A stretch of 21,103 nucleotides of DNA from Muribaculaceae bacterium (GTDB lineage: Bacteria > Bacteroidota > Bacteroidia > Bacteroidales > Muribaculaceae), in assembly GCA_020026215.1 (NCBI GenBank), contig JAHHQT010000024.1, forward strand, positions 1-21,103. Direction: 5' to 3'. A program made the position numbers and the translations under genes. The notes under the pieces are model-generated. The model did not search any database. It worked only from the letters and a program-made list of their open reading frames with translations, and was not told where the DNA came from. The number at the start of each line of letters is the position of its first letter. Position 1 is the first letter of the stretch. Positions 13,761-21,103 of the stretch are shown one piece after another.

Positions 13761-15758
13761 TTAATTCTTTTCCTTAATTAGGCCCAGACGGTATGCTGAC
13801 AACAATTTTTTCAAGTCGTTGATTTGAGTAATCAATTCTTTTCCTTTGTCTGTGTCTTTTACCATCATGCGTTGACTGTTGAATTCAACCAAGAAAGTGT
13901 TTGACTTAATGTCCAAACCTTCTTCAATCGCTTTTTGTCGAGATTCAAAAGGTTCATGTTGGACTAATTGTAAAGCGCGTGAGTGGAATACCAATGTATA
14001 ACCGGCAATACCTGTTTCAGGTTGGTAGGCTTTAGAGAAACCACCGTCGATGACAAGCATCTTGCCGTTAGCCTTGATAGGTTGTTCGCCCTTAATGGTC
14101 TTGACTGGAACGTGACCGTTGATGATGTGTGCGTGTTCAACGTCAGTAATGCCAAATTCACGAAGAATATTAATACAAGTTTCTTCTTTGTCACGAAGCT
14201 CGTAGTATTTGCCTTTCCATTCTTTGTGCAATCCCTTGTCGGCAATGAAGTAACGCTCGAAAGTGGCCATCTTGGTCTTGTCGAATGATGGTGAATCTGG
14301 ACCACACCATAGATACCAGATATAGTCTTTAGCAAAACTTGTTTCGCTTGTATCTTCGTCGAAGTAGGCATTGCGTACTAATTGGTCAACTTTGTCCAAC
14401 AAGTGTTTGCCTGAATATTTTTTGTTGTTGATAGTTACATCCTTGAATGTTCCGTCTTCGTTCAATGGAACGGAAGCGTGGAACAAAAGGTTGTTGTTGC
14501 AAACCAAATACATGCTACCGAAGGTGAACAAACAGCGAATGTGTTTTTGTAACTTCTCACTGTTGATGAATGATTTGTGCAATTTTTCAATTAATTCATT
14601 TTCTTCTTCAGTCAATTTGTATGGATCGTTCGGGTCGATAGTTGGGAATGCTTTGTCCAACAAATCGTAGGTGTTGCCGTCAATAGTAATTGTGCCGTTG
14701 GTATAGTCAATCTTATCCAACAATAGGCGGTCGTCCATTCCGAATTCCGGTCTGCGCTTGATGATGTTTGCTTCCAATTTGAATTGGATGATAGTGATAG
14801 CCTTGTGCATTTGTGCAATCAGACGCAATGTCTTTTCTGGATAGCTCTTGTCGGCAAATCTTTGTTTGGCGGCAAACATGGTGCAAGGGTCGTTGGCATA
14901 GACGTCCATGGCAAAGGTTGCCAATGGCAATAGATTGATGCCGTAGCCTTCTTCCAAAGTGGTCAGGTTGCCGTAGCGCATGCAGATACGGATTACGTTG
15001 GCAATACAGCTGTTGTTGCCCGATGCTGCACCCATCCATAATAAGTCGTGGTTACCCCATTGAATATCGAAGTTGTGATAGTTGCACAAGGTATCCATGA
15101 TGATGTGGGCACCAGGACCACGGTCGTAGATGTCGCCCACAATATGTAGAGAGTCGATAGTCAGACGTTGTATCAAATTACACATGGCAATGATAAAATC
15201 ATCTGCTCTGTTGATGGAAATGATTGTGCTGACAATCTTGGTAATGTAAGCCTGTTTGTTTGGGTCATCGCTTGATTCGTGCAATAACTCCTGGATGATG
15301 TAAGAGAAATCGGCAGGTAGTGATTTTCTTACTTTAGAACGTGTGTATTTAGACGATACATTCTGGCAAACTCTCACCAATTGGTTCAATGTGGTAAGAT
15401 ACCAGTCGTCAATGTCATCTTCTTTTCCCTTTACAAGTTGTAGTTTTTCTTCGGGATAATAAATGAGTGTACATAGCTCCTTCTTTTCTGATTCTCGCAG
15501 TGTATTTCCGAAAATCTCATTGACTTTACGCTTGATTGAGCCTGACGCATTCTTCAACACATGTTGGAATGCTTCGTATTCTCCATGAATGTCAGTTAGA
15601 AAGTGCTCTGTTCCCTTAGGCAAGTTAAGGATTGCTTCAAGGTTGATAATTTCTGTACTCGCCGATGCAATAGTGGGAAACAGACGAGACAACAATTGAA
15701 GATAACGAAGGTCGTTTTCGATGTTCAGTTTATGAATACTGCTATGTGTCGTTGTCAT
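13761..15758 (-). CDS. fbp: Class III fructose-1,6-bisphosphatase
   Basis: This enzyme dephosphorylates fructose 1,6-bisphosphate in gluconeogenesis. The 665-residue length and sequence identify the large class III (Firmicutes/Bacteroidota) type, not the 330-residue class I enzyme. The metallophosphatase motifs are spread out as expected: TDIHGEYEAF (55-64), VGDIYDRGP (207-215), WGNHDLL (234-240) and a late INGHVPVK. The separation of the first two motifs by about 150 residues is normal for class III. The gene stands alone: an exact TAnnTTTG box lies 28 bp before the start and a bidirectional terminator lies after the stop. Confidence 0.97.
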   Translation of the reverse strand: MTTTHSSIHKLNIENDLRYLQLLSRLFPTIASASTEIINLEAILNLPKGTEHFLTDIHGEYEAFQHVLKNASGSIKRKVNEIFGNTLRESEKKELCTLIYYPEEKLQLVKGKEDDIDDWYLTTLNQLVRVCQNVSSKYTRSKVRKSLPADFSYIIQELLHESSDDPNKQAYITKIVSTIISINRADDFIIAMCNLIQRLTIDSLHIVGDIYDRGPGAHIIMDTLCNYHNFDIQWGNHDLLWMGAASGNNSCIANVIRICMRYGNLTTLEEGYGINLLPLATFAMDVYANDPCTMFAAKQRFADKSYPEKTLRLIAQMHKAITIIQFKLEANIIKRRPEFGMDDRLLLDKIDYTNGTITIDGNTYDLLDKAFPTIDPNDPYKLTEEENELIEKLHKSFINSEKLQKHIRCLFTFGSMYLVCNNNLLFHASVPLNEDGTFKDVTINNKKYSGKHLLDKVDQLVRNAYFDEDTSETSFAKDYIWYLWCGPDSPSFDKTKMATFERYFIADKGLHKEWKGKYYELRDKEETCINILREFGITDVEHAHIINGHVPVKTIKGEQPIKANGKMLVIDGGFSKAYQPETGIAGYTLVFHSRALQLVQHEPFESRQKAIEEGLDIKSNTFLVEFNSQRMMVKDTDKGKELITQINDLKKLLSAYRLGLIKEKN

Positions 15759-15786
15759 ATTGTTATAATTTATTATCGGTTTTTCG

Positions 15787-15794
15787 CAAAGATA
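15787..15794 (-). promoter_or_regulatory. -7 promoter box of fbp
   Basis: The minus strand reads TATCTTTG in the context CG-TATCTTTG-CG, an exact -7 consensus, 28 bp before the fbp ATG. The -33 TTTG is not at the normal distance (one lies 29 bp upstream). A 17-bp palindrome immediately upstream occupies the spacer. Confidence 0.6.
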
Positions 15795-15796
15795 CG

Positions 15797-15828
15797 AATT
15801 TCAATTTGAAATTTGTTTTGTTTCAAAT
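15797..15828. promoter_or_regulatory. ATTTGAAA-type inverted repeats in the fbp promoter
   Basis: A 17-bp palindrome AATTTCAA-T-TTGAAATT (15797-15813) lies 2 bp upstream of the fbp -7 box and shares its right half with a second inverted pair, ATTTGAAA (15804-15811) and TTTCAAAT (15821-15828). Three half-sites of the same sequence in 32 bp over a promoter spacer look like a regulator binding site. No regulator is identifiable from the window. Confidence 0.35.
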
Positions 15829-15905
15829 CAAAAAATAAGAAGTATATCCTTAATTTGTTGCAAAACTGGAAATATATCCTTCCTTTTTCCTTAAATGCAT
15901 AGCCT

Positions 15906-17315
15906 TTACCAGTTGTCCGTGCGGAACGGATAGGCAGGAATGTCATACTTGTTGTAGATGTTGCCCTTGCAATAGTTGCTGTAGCAATATCTTACGGCTA
16001 CGGGGTGGGGTACTTCTTTGGCAGAAACACTGATGGTGTTACCGTCAAACCACGCTGTTGCCTTGTGGAATATTTTGTCTTCCCCGGCTATCCAAAGGTC
16101 GTTGACTACGTTGCCTTGTTTGTAGAGGCCTTCGGCATGGTCAAATTTTATTCTAATGCAGTTGCCTTCAATTTTATAGGACTTGAAAATTGGACCTAGG
16201 TATGGAATATCTTTTTTGTATTCTTTTGCCAAAGCCCATGCTGTAAGACGTTTGGCAGGCTTAACCTTATCGCGTGGATGTAAGTCAAGAGAGTCGCCGG
16301 CATCAATGACGGTTGACAGTCCTATGTCTTTGACTTTCCCGTCAGTCCATGTGCGAAGTTGGGCTTCGCGCAACCATCCGTTTTGAGTGGAGTGAGGGGC
16401 TGCCATTACGTAATAGAAAGGTAGGCGTTGTCCCCATTCCTTGCGCCAAGAATCTATCATGTTGGTAAATACTTCCTGATATTGTTCGTGGCGTGGTGCG
16501 TTGGATTCTCCCTGATACCAAATGTTTCCTTTTACGGTATAACCCAATATTGGTTCAATGATACTATTCCAAAGCATTCCCGGTATTTTGTGAAACCATT
16601 GGTTCTTTTTCATGTTCTCATAGGTGAACCGCTCTATGACTTTGGTATATAGCGGATTGCCTTTCATTACTTCGGGCTTGGTCCAGGATTCAGCGTGAGA
16701 ACCGCCCCATGAGGATTCGATGATTCCCATCGGGCAGTTGAGGTGCTTGTACATCTCGCGGCCGAACAAGAAGGCAATAGCTGAAAAATTATAGATATTG
16801 TCGGTGTTGCAGACCATCCAATGTCCTTTGCAATCATCGCGCGGACCGTCGAATGAGAATGTTTTGTCCACTTGGAAAAGGTGGATATAGGGATAATCGG
16901 CGTCTTTGATGTCTTTGTCGAAACTCAACATACCTGTTCTCCAGTCGCCTTGTTTGCCCACGGTATATTCCATATTGCTCTGACCGCTGCAAAGCCATAC
17001 TTCACCGATGAGGATATGATTGACAGTGATTTTTTCTTTTTCAGTTTTGAAGGTCAATGTTTGCTCTGTAGCGCTCTTGGGTGTCTTGATTTTGGTGCGC
17101 CATCTGCCGTTTTCATCGGCTTGTACTTTTGTAGTCTTTTCCCATGAAGAGGTGATGGCCACCCAACTATTAGGAGTGGCTTTTCCCCATAGCACAGCCT
17201 TGGCGTTTTGTTGTAGTACCATACCGTCGGAAATGATGGCGGGCAGTGAAAGTTGAGCGGAAAGGCAGAGAATGCCAAATATAAGAGAGAGCGTGGAAAA
17301 TAGTATTCGTTTCAT
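15906..17315 (-). CDS. Sialate O-acetylesterase (SGNH family)
   Basis: The enzyme removes O-acetyl groups from sialic acids, which lets sialidases act on host glycans. The 469-residue precursor has a signal peptide (cleavage near residue 20, CLSAQ), an N-terminal beta domain (about 22-100), and the SGNH catalytic core: nucleophile Ser113 in CSGQSNMEY, the block WYQGESNA (267-273) that helps form the oxyanion hole, and the catalytic Asp/His pair in DLHPRDK (344-350). The signal peptide places it in the periplasm or outer membrane. No sialidase, SusC/SusD pair or sialic-acid catabolism gene lies next to it, so it is an isolated member. Other O-acetylated or xylan substrates are possible for this family. 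Confidence 0.88.
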   Translation of the reverse strand: MKRILFSTLSLIFGILCLSAQLSLPAIISDGMVLQQNAKAVLWGKATPNSWVAITSSWEKTTKVQADENGRWRTKIKTPKSATEQTLTFKTEKEKITVNHILIGEVWLCSGQSNMEYTVGKQGDWRTGMLSFDKDIKDADYPYIHLFQVDKTFSFDGPRDDCKGHWMVCNTDNIYNFSAIAFLFGREMYKHLNCPMGIIESSWGGSHAESWTKPEVMKGNPLYTKVIERFTYENMKKNQWFHKIPGMLWNSIIEPILGYTVKGNIWYQGESNAPRHEQYQEVFTNMIDSWRKEWGQRLPFYYVMAAPHSTQNGWLREAQLRTWTDGKVKDIGLSTVIDAGDSLDLHPRDKVKPAKRLTAWALAKEYKKDIPYLGPIFKSYKIEGNCIRIKFDHAEGLYKQGNVVNDLWIAGEDKIFHKATAWFDGNTISVSAKEVPHPVAVRYCYSNYCKGNIYNKYDIPAYPFRTDNW

Positions 17316-17351
17316 AAATATTAGTTTTTACGTTTGTAGTAAAGTTTGATA

Positions 17352-17359
17352 CAAATTTA
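17352..17359 (-). promoter_or_regulatory. -7 promoter box of the esterase gene
   Basis: The minus strand reads TAAATTTG, an exact TAnnTTTG match, 36 bp before the esterase ATG. A -33 TTTG is not present at the expected distance. Confidence 0.45.
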
Positions 17360-17469
17360 GTGATTATCTTTGAGTAATTCAGATTATTGCAGAGATTTAT
17401 AATGTGGTTGATTAGTCTGCGAATTTAGAGTATAAGTCTAATTGATTCGGCTATGTCGAAATTTTTTTG

Positions 17470-17592
17470 TATATTTGGTAAATTATGATTTTGAAAGGGT
17501 GAAATAATCCGTTTTGCCTTCAGAGAAGAATTTATTATTTGTTTATAAAAAGAAACGTCCGTTTTGAATTTGCTTCAAACGGACGTTTTTTA
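17470..17592 (+). ncRNA. Candidate small RNA between promoter box and terminator
   Basis: TATATTTG (17470-17477) is an exact -7 box with a three-of-four match to TTTG (TTCG at 17446-17449) at a 20-bp spacer. About 75 bp further the plus strand enters a 15-bp stem followed by six T. The unit would give a transcript of about 100-110 nt with no protein gene. It would be antisense to the 3' end of kbl mRNA if kbl reads through the hairpin. This is a prediction from the two signals only. Confidence 0.3.
17549..17592. terminator. Bidirectional terminator after kbl
   Basis: The arms 17553-17568 and 17574-17588 pair over 15 bp with one bulged T (ACGTCCGTTT / AAACGGACGT core) around a 5-nt loop. The minus side leads into a T-rich tail 25 bp after the kbl stop; the plus side has six T. 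It is the main terminator of kbl. Confidence 0.8.
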
Positions 17593-17612
17593 TGGTTTGA
17601 GAAAAATTTCTC

Positions 17613-18803
17613 TTATTTGATAACTTTCAATTCTTTTCCAACTTTGATAAATGCTGCGATGGCTTTATCCAAATGTTCGATTTCGTGACCTGCTGAAAGT
17701 TGTACGCGGATACGTGCTTGTCCTTTTGGAACGACAGGGTAGAAGAAACCGGTAACATAGATGCCTTCTTCTTGCATCTTGGCTGCAAAGCGTTGTGATA
17801 ATTCTGCATCGTAAAGCATTACTGCACAGATAGCAGATTGAGTTGGCTTGATGTCGAAACCTGCTGCCAACATTTTGTCGCGGAAGTAGTTGACGTTTGT
17901 CATCAATTTGTCATGCAAAGCATTGCTCTCTTTCAACATCTTGAACATTTCCAAACTTGCTCCAACGATAGCAGGTGCTACAGAGTTAGAGAACAAGTAA
18001 GGGCGTGAGCGTTGACGAAGCATGTCGATGATTTCTTTTCTACCAGTAGTGAAACCACCCATGGCACCACCGAATGCCTTTCCTAATGTACCTGTGAAGA
18101 TGTCGATACGGCCGTAAGCGTTGAATTGTTCAGCGACACCATGACCTGTAGGACCGACAACACCGGCAGAGTGAGATTCGTCCACCATTACCAATGCGTC
18201 ATATTTTTCTGCCAATTCGCAAATCTTGTCGATTGGAGCAACGTTACCGTCCATAGAGAATACACCGTCTGTTGCGATGATGCGGTGGCGTTGTGCCTGA
18301 GCTTCTTGCAGGCATTTTTCCAATTCTTCCATATTTGCGTTAGCGTAGCGATAACGTTTTGCCTTGCAAAGTCTTACACCGTCAATGATTGATGCGTGGT
18401 TCAATGAGTCGGAGATGATAGCGTCTTCTTCGTTCAAAAGCGGTTCGAATAAACCACCGTTTGCATCAAAACAAGCAGCATATAAAATGGTATCTTCAGT
18501 TTTGAAATAATCTGAGATAGCAGCTTCGAGTTGTTTGTGAAGGTCTTGAGTACCGCAGATGAAGCGAACGGATGACATACCGTATCCGTGGCTGTCCATA
18601 GCTGCCTTGGCAGCATCAATCAAGCGTTTGTTGTCTGAAAGACCTAAGTAGTTGTTCGCACAAAAATTTAGTACTTCTGTGTTTGAATTCACTTTGATAT
18701 CGGCTCTTTGAGGAGTTGTGATGATTCTCTCGTTCTTGTATAAGCCGGCACTCTGAATGTTTGCCAATTCATCGGCTAGGAATTGTTGAAATTTTCCGTA
18801 CAT
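17613..18803 (-). CDS. kbl: Glycine C-acetyltransferase (2-amino-3-ketobutyrate CoA ligase)
   Basis: Kbl splits 2-amino-3-ketobutyrate with CoA into glycine and acetyl-CoA, the second step of threonine breakdown. The 396-residue protein is of family length and shows the alpha-oxoamine synthase pattern: FCANNYLGL (47-55), the PLP-ring contact DESHSAG with Asp208, and the PLP Schiff-base Lys242 in TGTLGKAFGG. YFYPVVPKGQARIRVQLSA-type residues near the end complete the family match. A serine palmitoyltransferase or BioF role is less likely because the divergent neighbour is a threonine dehydrogenase that makes Kbl's substrate. It ends in a strong terminator. Confidence 0.95.
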   Translation of the reverse strand: MYGKFQQFLADELANIQSAGLYKNERIITTPQRADIKVNSNTEVLNFCANNYLGLSDNKRLIDAAKAAMDSHGYGMSSVRFICGTQDLHKQLEAAISDYFKTEDTILYAACFDANGGLFEPLLNEEDAIISDSLNHASIIDGVRLCKAKRYRYANANMEELEKCLQEAQAQRHRIIATDGVFSMDGNVAPIDKICELAEKYDALVMVDESHSAGVVGPTGHGVAEQFNAYGRIDIFTGTLGKAFGGAMGGFTTGRKEIIDMLRQRSRPYLFSNSVAPAIVGASLEMFKMLKESNALHDKLMTNVNYFRDKMLAAGFDIKPTQSAICAVMLYDAELSQRFAAKMQEEGIYVTGFFYPVVPKGQARIRVQLSAGHEIEHLDKAIAAFIKVGKELKVIK

Positions 18804-18898
18804 AATTTTGTTTGTTTAGTTGTAACAAAGATGCGACTTATTTTCTGATTTTAATAGAAATAATTGAAAAAAATATGCTCAAAATGTATAATTCTATT

Positions 18899-18906
18899 TA
18901 CCTTTG
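18899..18906 (+). promoter_or_regulatory. -7 promoter box of the threonine dehydrogenase gene
   Basis: TACCTTTG matches TAnnTTTG exactly and would give a leader of about 90 nt. No TTTG is at the -33 distance. A short inverted repeat TACCC/GGGTA (18921-18925 with 18941-18945) lies in that leader. On the opposite strand CATCTTTG (18826-18833, one mismatch) is a possible kbl -7 box, so the two genes would share a 65-bp core control region. Confidence 0.45.
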
Positions 18907-19001
18907 TCAAAAATATAAATTACCCTAATCGCATAGAGAGGGGTATAAAAGTTTAAATTCAACGTTTTTTAGCTTTTCGTATAATTTAAAATCACATTAA
19001 T

Positions 19002-19958
19002 ATGAAAAATGTGCTGATTATCGGGTCAACCGGACAGATTGGTTCGGAACTGACAATGAAATTGAGAGGTATATATGGTGGTGCTAACATTGTGGCAGGT
19101 TATATTCCTGGCGCAGAACCTAAGGGTGAATTGTTGGAATCGGGACCTGCTGAAATCGTTGATATTACAAATGTACAACAAATAGCTGATGCAGTCGAAA
19201 AATATCATATAGATACTATTTACAACTTGGCTGCATTGCTTTCAGCCGTTGCCGAAGCAAAACCTCAATTGGCATGGAAGATTGGCTTGGGCGGACTTTT
19301 CAATGTGTTGGAAGTTGCCCGTGAGAAAAAATGTGCAGTCTTTACTCCAAGTTCAATAGGCTCTTTTGGTGACGATACTCCAAAAGACAAAACTCCACAA
19401 GATACTATCCACAATCCTCATACTATGTATGGTGTGACTAAGGTTTCTGGTGAATTGTTGAGCGACTATTATTTCTATCGTTTCGGTGTGGATACTCGTT
19501 CCGTTCGTTTCCCGGGTTTGATTTCTTACGTGACTCCTCCGGGCGGTGGTACAACAGACTATGCAGTGGATATCTATTACGCAGCTGCCAAAGGTGAAAA
19601 ATTCATCTGCCCGATTGCTGCGGGAACTTTTATGGATATGATGTATATGCCGGATGCTTTGCGTGCAGCTATCGAAATCATGGAAGCTGATCCTACAAAA
19701 TTCATCCACCGCAATTCATTCAATATTGCTTCAATGAGCTTTGATCCTGAAATCATTTACAATAATATCCGCAAATTCATGCCGGATTTCCAAATGGAAT
19801 ATCAAGTTGACCCATTGCGTCAAAAGATTGCAGATTCATGGCCAAACTCACTTGACGACACTTGTGCTCGCAATGAATGGGGGTGGAAACCTGAATATGA
19901 TTTGGATACTATGACTAAAGATATGCTTGCTCGTCTAAAAGAACGTTTCGGTAAATAA
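19002..19958 (+). CDS. SDR-type L-threonine 3-dehydrogenase
   Basis: The enzyme oxidises L-threonine to 2-amino-3-ketobutyrate with NAD. The 318-residue protein belongs to the extended short-chain dehydrogenase (UDP-galactose epimerase-like) family: the NAD motif IGSTGQIG (7-14), the NLAALLS segment, SS at 117-118 and the catalytic Tyr143-Lys147 in YGVTK. PGLISYVTPPGGGTTDYA and GTFMDMMYM are hallmarks of the epimerase-like threonine dehydrogenases known from Flavobacterium, trypanosomatids and Cryptosporidium, which are unrelated to the zinc-dependent E. coli Tdh. Divergence from kbl across 198 bp strongly supports the role. It ends in a strong terminator. Confidence 0.92.
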   Translation: MKNVLIIGSTGQIGSELTMKLRGIYGGANIVAGYIPGAEPKGELLESGPAEIVDITNVQQIADAVEKYHIDTIYNLAALLSAVAEAKPQLAWKIGLGGLFNVLEVAREKKCAVFTPSSIGSFGDDTPKDKTPQDTIHNPHTMYGVTKVSGELLSDYYFYRFGVDTRSVRFPGLISYVTPPGGGTTDYAVDIYYAAAKGEKFICPIAAGTFMDMMYMPDALRAAIEIMEADPTKFIHRNSFNIASMSFDPEIIYNNIRKFMPDFQMEYQVDPLRQKIADSWPNSLDDTCARNEWGWKPEYDLDTMTKDMLARLKERFGK

Positions 19959-19981
19959 AACGAAACTGATACGATAAAGAA

Positions 19982-20011
19982 AACGCCTCTTTGATTGTTC
20001 AAAGGGGCGTT
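19982..20011. terminator. Terminator between threonine dehydrogenase and DUF1460 genes
   Basis: A 13-bp stem (19982-19994 with 19999-20011, one T-G wobble) with a 4-nt TTGT loop lies 23 bp after the dehydrogenase stop. T-rich sequence flanks it on both strands, so it should serve both convergent genes. Confidence 0.8.
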
Positions 20012-20043
20012 CTTATTTTGTGAAAAATATATTTCGTCTTGTT

Positions 20044-20910
20044 CTATTGTTGTTGCTTTAAGCGGATAACTCTCACACCTGTGCAGGAACGTAAAGGACG
20101 AAGCATTTCGTACAAGTCGTATTTGTCAACAATCACTTCCATTTTATTGGACGAAGCGTGTAGTAAGTGCGGTTTGCCATTTACAAATTTAATGATACCG
20201 AAGTGAGTTACATCCAAACCTTCGATTTTAGTGGTAAGTGCGATGATATCACCGTTGCGGAATTCTGCAATTACATCTTTTTTCATCAAAACGCCTTTGG
20301 GTAAAATAGGGTACATGTGCATATTGTAACCGCTTTCCAAATTCTTGATGTCTTCATAGACGGCGTCATCCTGCATTGCCGGATAGGATTTGCGGTGTGA
20401 AGTCATGAAGTAAAGTGATTTCACTACGTTTTCAAAATCAGGAAAACGGTTGGTCACTTCTTCTATGATTCCTCTGGATGTGTTTTCCACTACCCATGCG
20501 CTGACATAGTGCAAGCGAGAGCCGTATCCGTTCAATTCTCCTGAATGGTAGCGGATTTTTTCCAAGTTGGAAGCAAATGTGTACCATGTCGGTGATTTCA
20601 TTTGTGCCGATAGTGTCAATGACATCAATGTTTCGATGAATGTGCTGCAATCTAATTCATGGATATTGATGGTTAGATATTCTTTGTCTCCTTCCAATGT
20701 GTGAGCTACGTATGGAGTTCCTAAAAGTTTCTCTGCAAAGAATACCATATATTCTCCTGATGATGACAAATCAGCAGCGATACCTTCTTTTAATAGTTGG
20801 TTGATTTTGATTGTGTCTTTGTCACAGTGGAAGCGTGTTGATTCGATACTGAATGCAAATGCTTGCATTCCGATAAATACAGATAGTATTAAAAGGCTTA
20901 TTCTTTTCAT
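20044..20910 (-). CDS. DUF1460 N-acetylmuramoyl-L-alanine amidase-like protein
   Basis: DUF1460 proteins are NlpC/P60-superfamily cysteine amidases that cut muropeptides between the sugar and the peptide, in wall turnover and recycling. The 288-residue precursor has a signal peptide (about 1-19, MQAFA), the nucleophile Cys88 in LDCSTFIETL, the second catalytic residue His236 in DVTHFGII, and LLHASS (249-254), which is typical of the family. I start at the ATG at 20910; one codon upstream is GTG, which could also be read as a start but gives two initiator codons in a row. An exact TAnnTTTG box lies immediately before the start. Convergent with the threonine dehydrogenase gene; otherwise solitary. 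Confidence 0.9.
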   Translation of the reverse strand: MKRISLLILSVFIGMQAFAFSIESTRFHCDKDTIKINQLLKEGIAADLSSSGEYMVFFAEKLLGTPYVAHTLEGDKEYLTINIHELDCSTFIETLMSLTLSAQMKSPTWYTFASNLEKIRYHSGELNGYGSRLHYVSAWVVENTSRGIIEEVTNRFPDFENVVKSLYFMTSHRKSYPAMQDDAVYEDIKNLESGYNMHMYPILPKGVLMKKDVIAEFRNGDIIALTTKIEGLDVTHFGIIKFVNGKPHLLHASSNKMEVIVDKYDLYEMLRPLRSCTGVRVIRLKQQQ

Positions 20911-20912
20911 CA

Positions 20913-20920
20913 CAAATATA
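20913..20920 (-). promoter_or_regulatory. -7-like box directly before the DUF1460 start
   Basis: The minus strand reads TATATTTG, an exact TAnnTTTG match, ending 2 bp before the ATG. Used as a -7 box it would place transcription start at or inside the start codon, so either the mRNA is leaderless, the real promoter is upstream, or this is chance in AT-rich DNA. Confidence 0.25.
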
Positions 20921-20987
20921 ATTTTTTTACGAATGTAGTGTATTTTATTGAATTTATGAAATCTTATTCTGCTCTATTTATATATTA

Positions 20988-21103
20988 TTAGTCGACCCTT
21001 AAAAAGCCCATTTTTGCGAGATATTGTTCAAGTACAGTATCTCGCATATTTTTTTGAAGTATGCCCCAAAGAGCTTTCATCGCTCTTTTGAAGTTATATG
21101 CTG
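20988..21103 (-). CDS. Probable transposase, C-terminal fragment (edge of an insertion sequence)
   Basis: A minus-strand frame is open from the right edge to a TAA at 20988-20990 and encodes 37 residues beginning AYNFKRAMKALW and ending FLRVD. The 'A.NF.R....L' pattern near the C-terminus is typical of DDE transposases of IS5-like families. Most of the gene lies beyond the window, so neither the catalytic residues nor the terminal inverted repeats can be checked; the 77 bp between this stop and the DUF1460 start should include the element's end. A host gene with a basic C-terminus is the alternative. Confidence 0.5.
   Translation of the reverse strand, partial: AYNFKRAMKALWGILQKNMRDTVLEQYLAKMGFLRVD
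21015..21055 (+). terminator. Plus-strand hairpin with T-tail inside the transposase-like frame
   Basis: TGCGAGATA (21015-21023) and TATCTCGCA (21038-21046) form a perfect 9-bp stem with a 14-nt loop, followed on the plus strand by TATTTTTTTG. The minus side has no T-tail. No plus-strand gene lies before it, so it would stop transcription that enters the element from outside, antisense to the transposase. Confidence 0.5.

Larger units (their letters stand above)
17316..17612. other. Intergenic region between the esterase and kbl
   Basis: Nearly 300 bp with no convincing protein gene. It holds the esterase promoter box on the minus strand, two exact TAnnTTTG boxes on the plus strand (17365-17372 and 17470-17477), and a strong hairpin with T-tails on both strands at 17549-17592. 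The longest plus-strand peptide after the second box is only five codons (from ATG 17486). Confidence 0.55.

Noticed and set aside
15906..18803. Esterase gene as part of a polysaccharide utilisation locus
   Set aside because: No SusC/SusD pair, sialidase, other glycoside hydrolase or hybrid regulator is present in the window.
20911..20913. GTG as the start of the DUF1460 gene
   Set aside because: It adds only one residue before an ATG that begins a normal signal peptide (MKRISLLIL), so the ATG is preferred.

Overview
The window is an AT-rich chromosomal segment from a member of the Bacteroidota, most likely the order Bacteroidales. The evidence is a set of Bacteroidales-typical families (DUF6089, DUF6242 and DUF1460 proteins, tandem OmpH/Skp genes after bamA, a class III fructose-bisphosphatase, an SDR-type threonine dehydrogenase), the lack of strong Shine-Dalgarno sites, and repeated TAnnTTTG promoter boxes of the Bacteroides sigma-ABfr type. 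I cannot name the genus.

Layout. 1-1027 (+): the tail of a CD225/dispanin-like membrane protein, a DUF2752 membrane protein and rpiB. Convergent to them, 1175-6534 (-) is an envelope-biogenesis cluster read as DUF6089 barrel, uppS, bamA, skp, skp. Upstream of it on the same strand lie a DUF6242 surface-type lipoprotein (6591-8111) and ribD (8249-9247). ribD diverges from prmC across only 33 bp. 9281-12589 (+) then carries prmC, recX, a ComF-family gene, pyrE (with its own textbook promoter) and an SRPBCC gene. A zinc-cysteine-less sirtuin (12694-13383, +) follows behind a terminator. It converges with fbp (13761-15758, -) over a 377-bp gene-free stretch of hairpins. A sialate O-acetylesterase (15906-17315, -) and kbl (17613-18803, -) come next. 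kbl diverges from an SDR threonine dehydrogenase (19002-19958, +). A DUF1460 amidase (20044-20910, -) and the C-terminal tail of what looks like a transposase (20988 to the right edge, -) close the window.

How the genes relate. DUF6089-uppS-bamA-skp-skp links the polyprenyl carrier for peptidoglycan and glycans to outer-membrane protein folding. The threonine dehydrogenase and kbl make up the two-step route from threonine to glycine plus acetyl-CoA and share one regulatory gap. pyrE, ribD, rpiB and fbp are ordinary core metabolism. The esterase and the amidase act on host or dietary sialoglycans and on muropeptides.

Most of the window is conserved housekeeping DNA, and I see no defence island, CRISPR array, rRNA or tRNA. 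The points that deserve a second look are the CD225-DUF2752 pair, the sirtuin without zinc ligands, the Tyr/Gly repeat in BamA, promoter boxes that abut start codons, a promoter-terminator pair without a gene at about 17.47-17.59 kb, and the transposase-like edge fragment that carries an antisense-oriented hairpin. No clearly new multi-gene system is visible.
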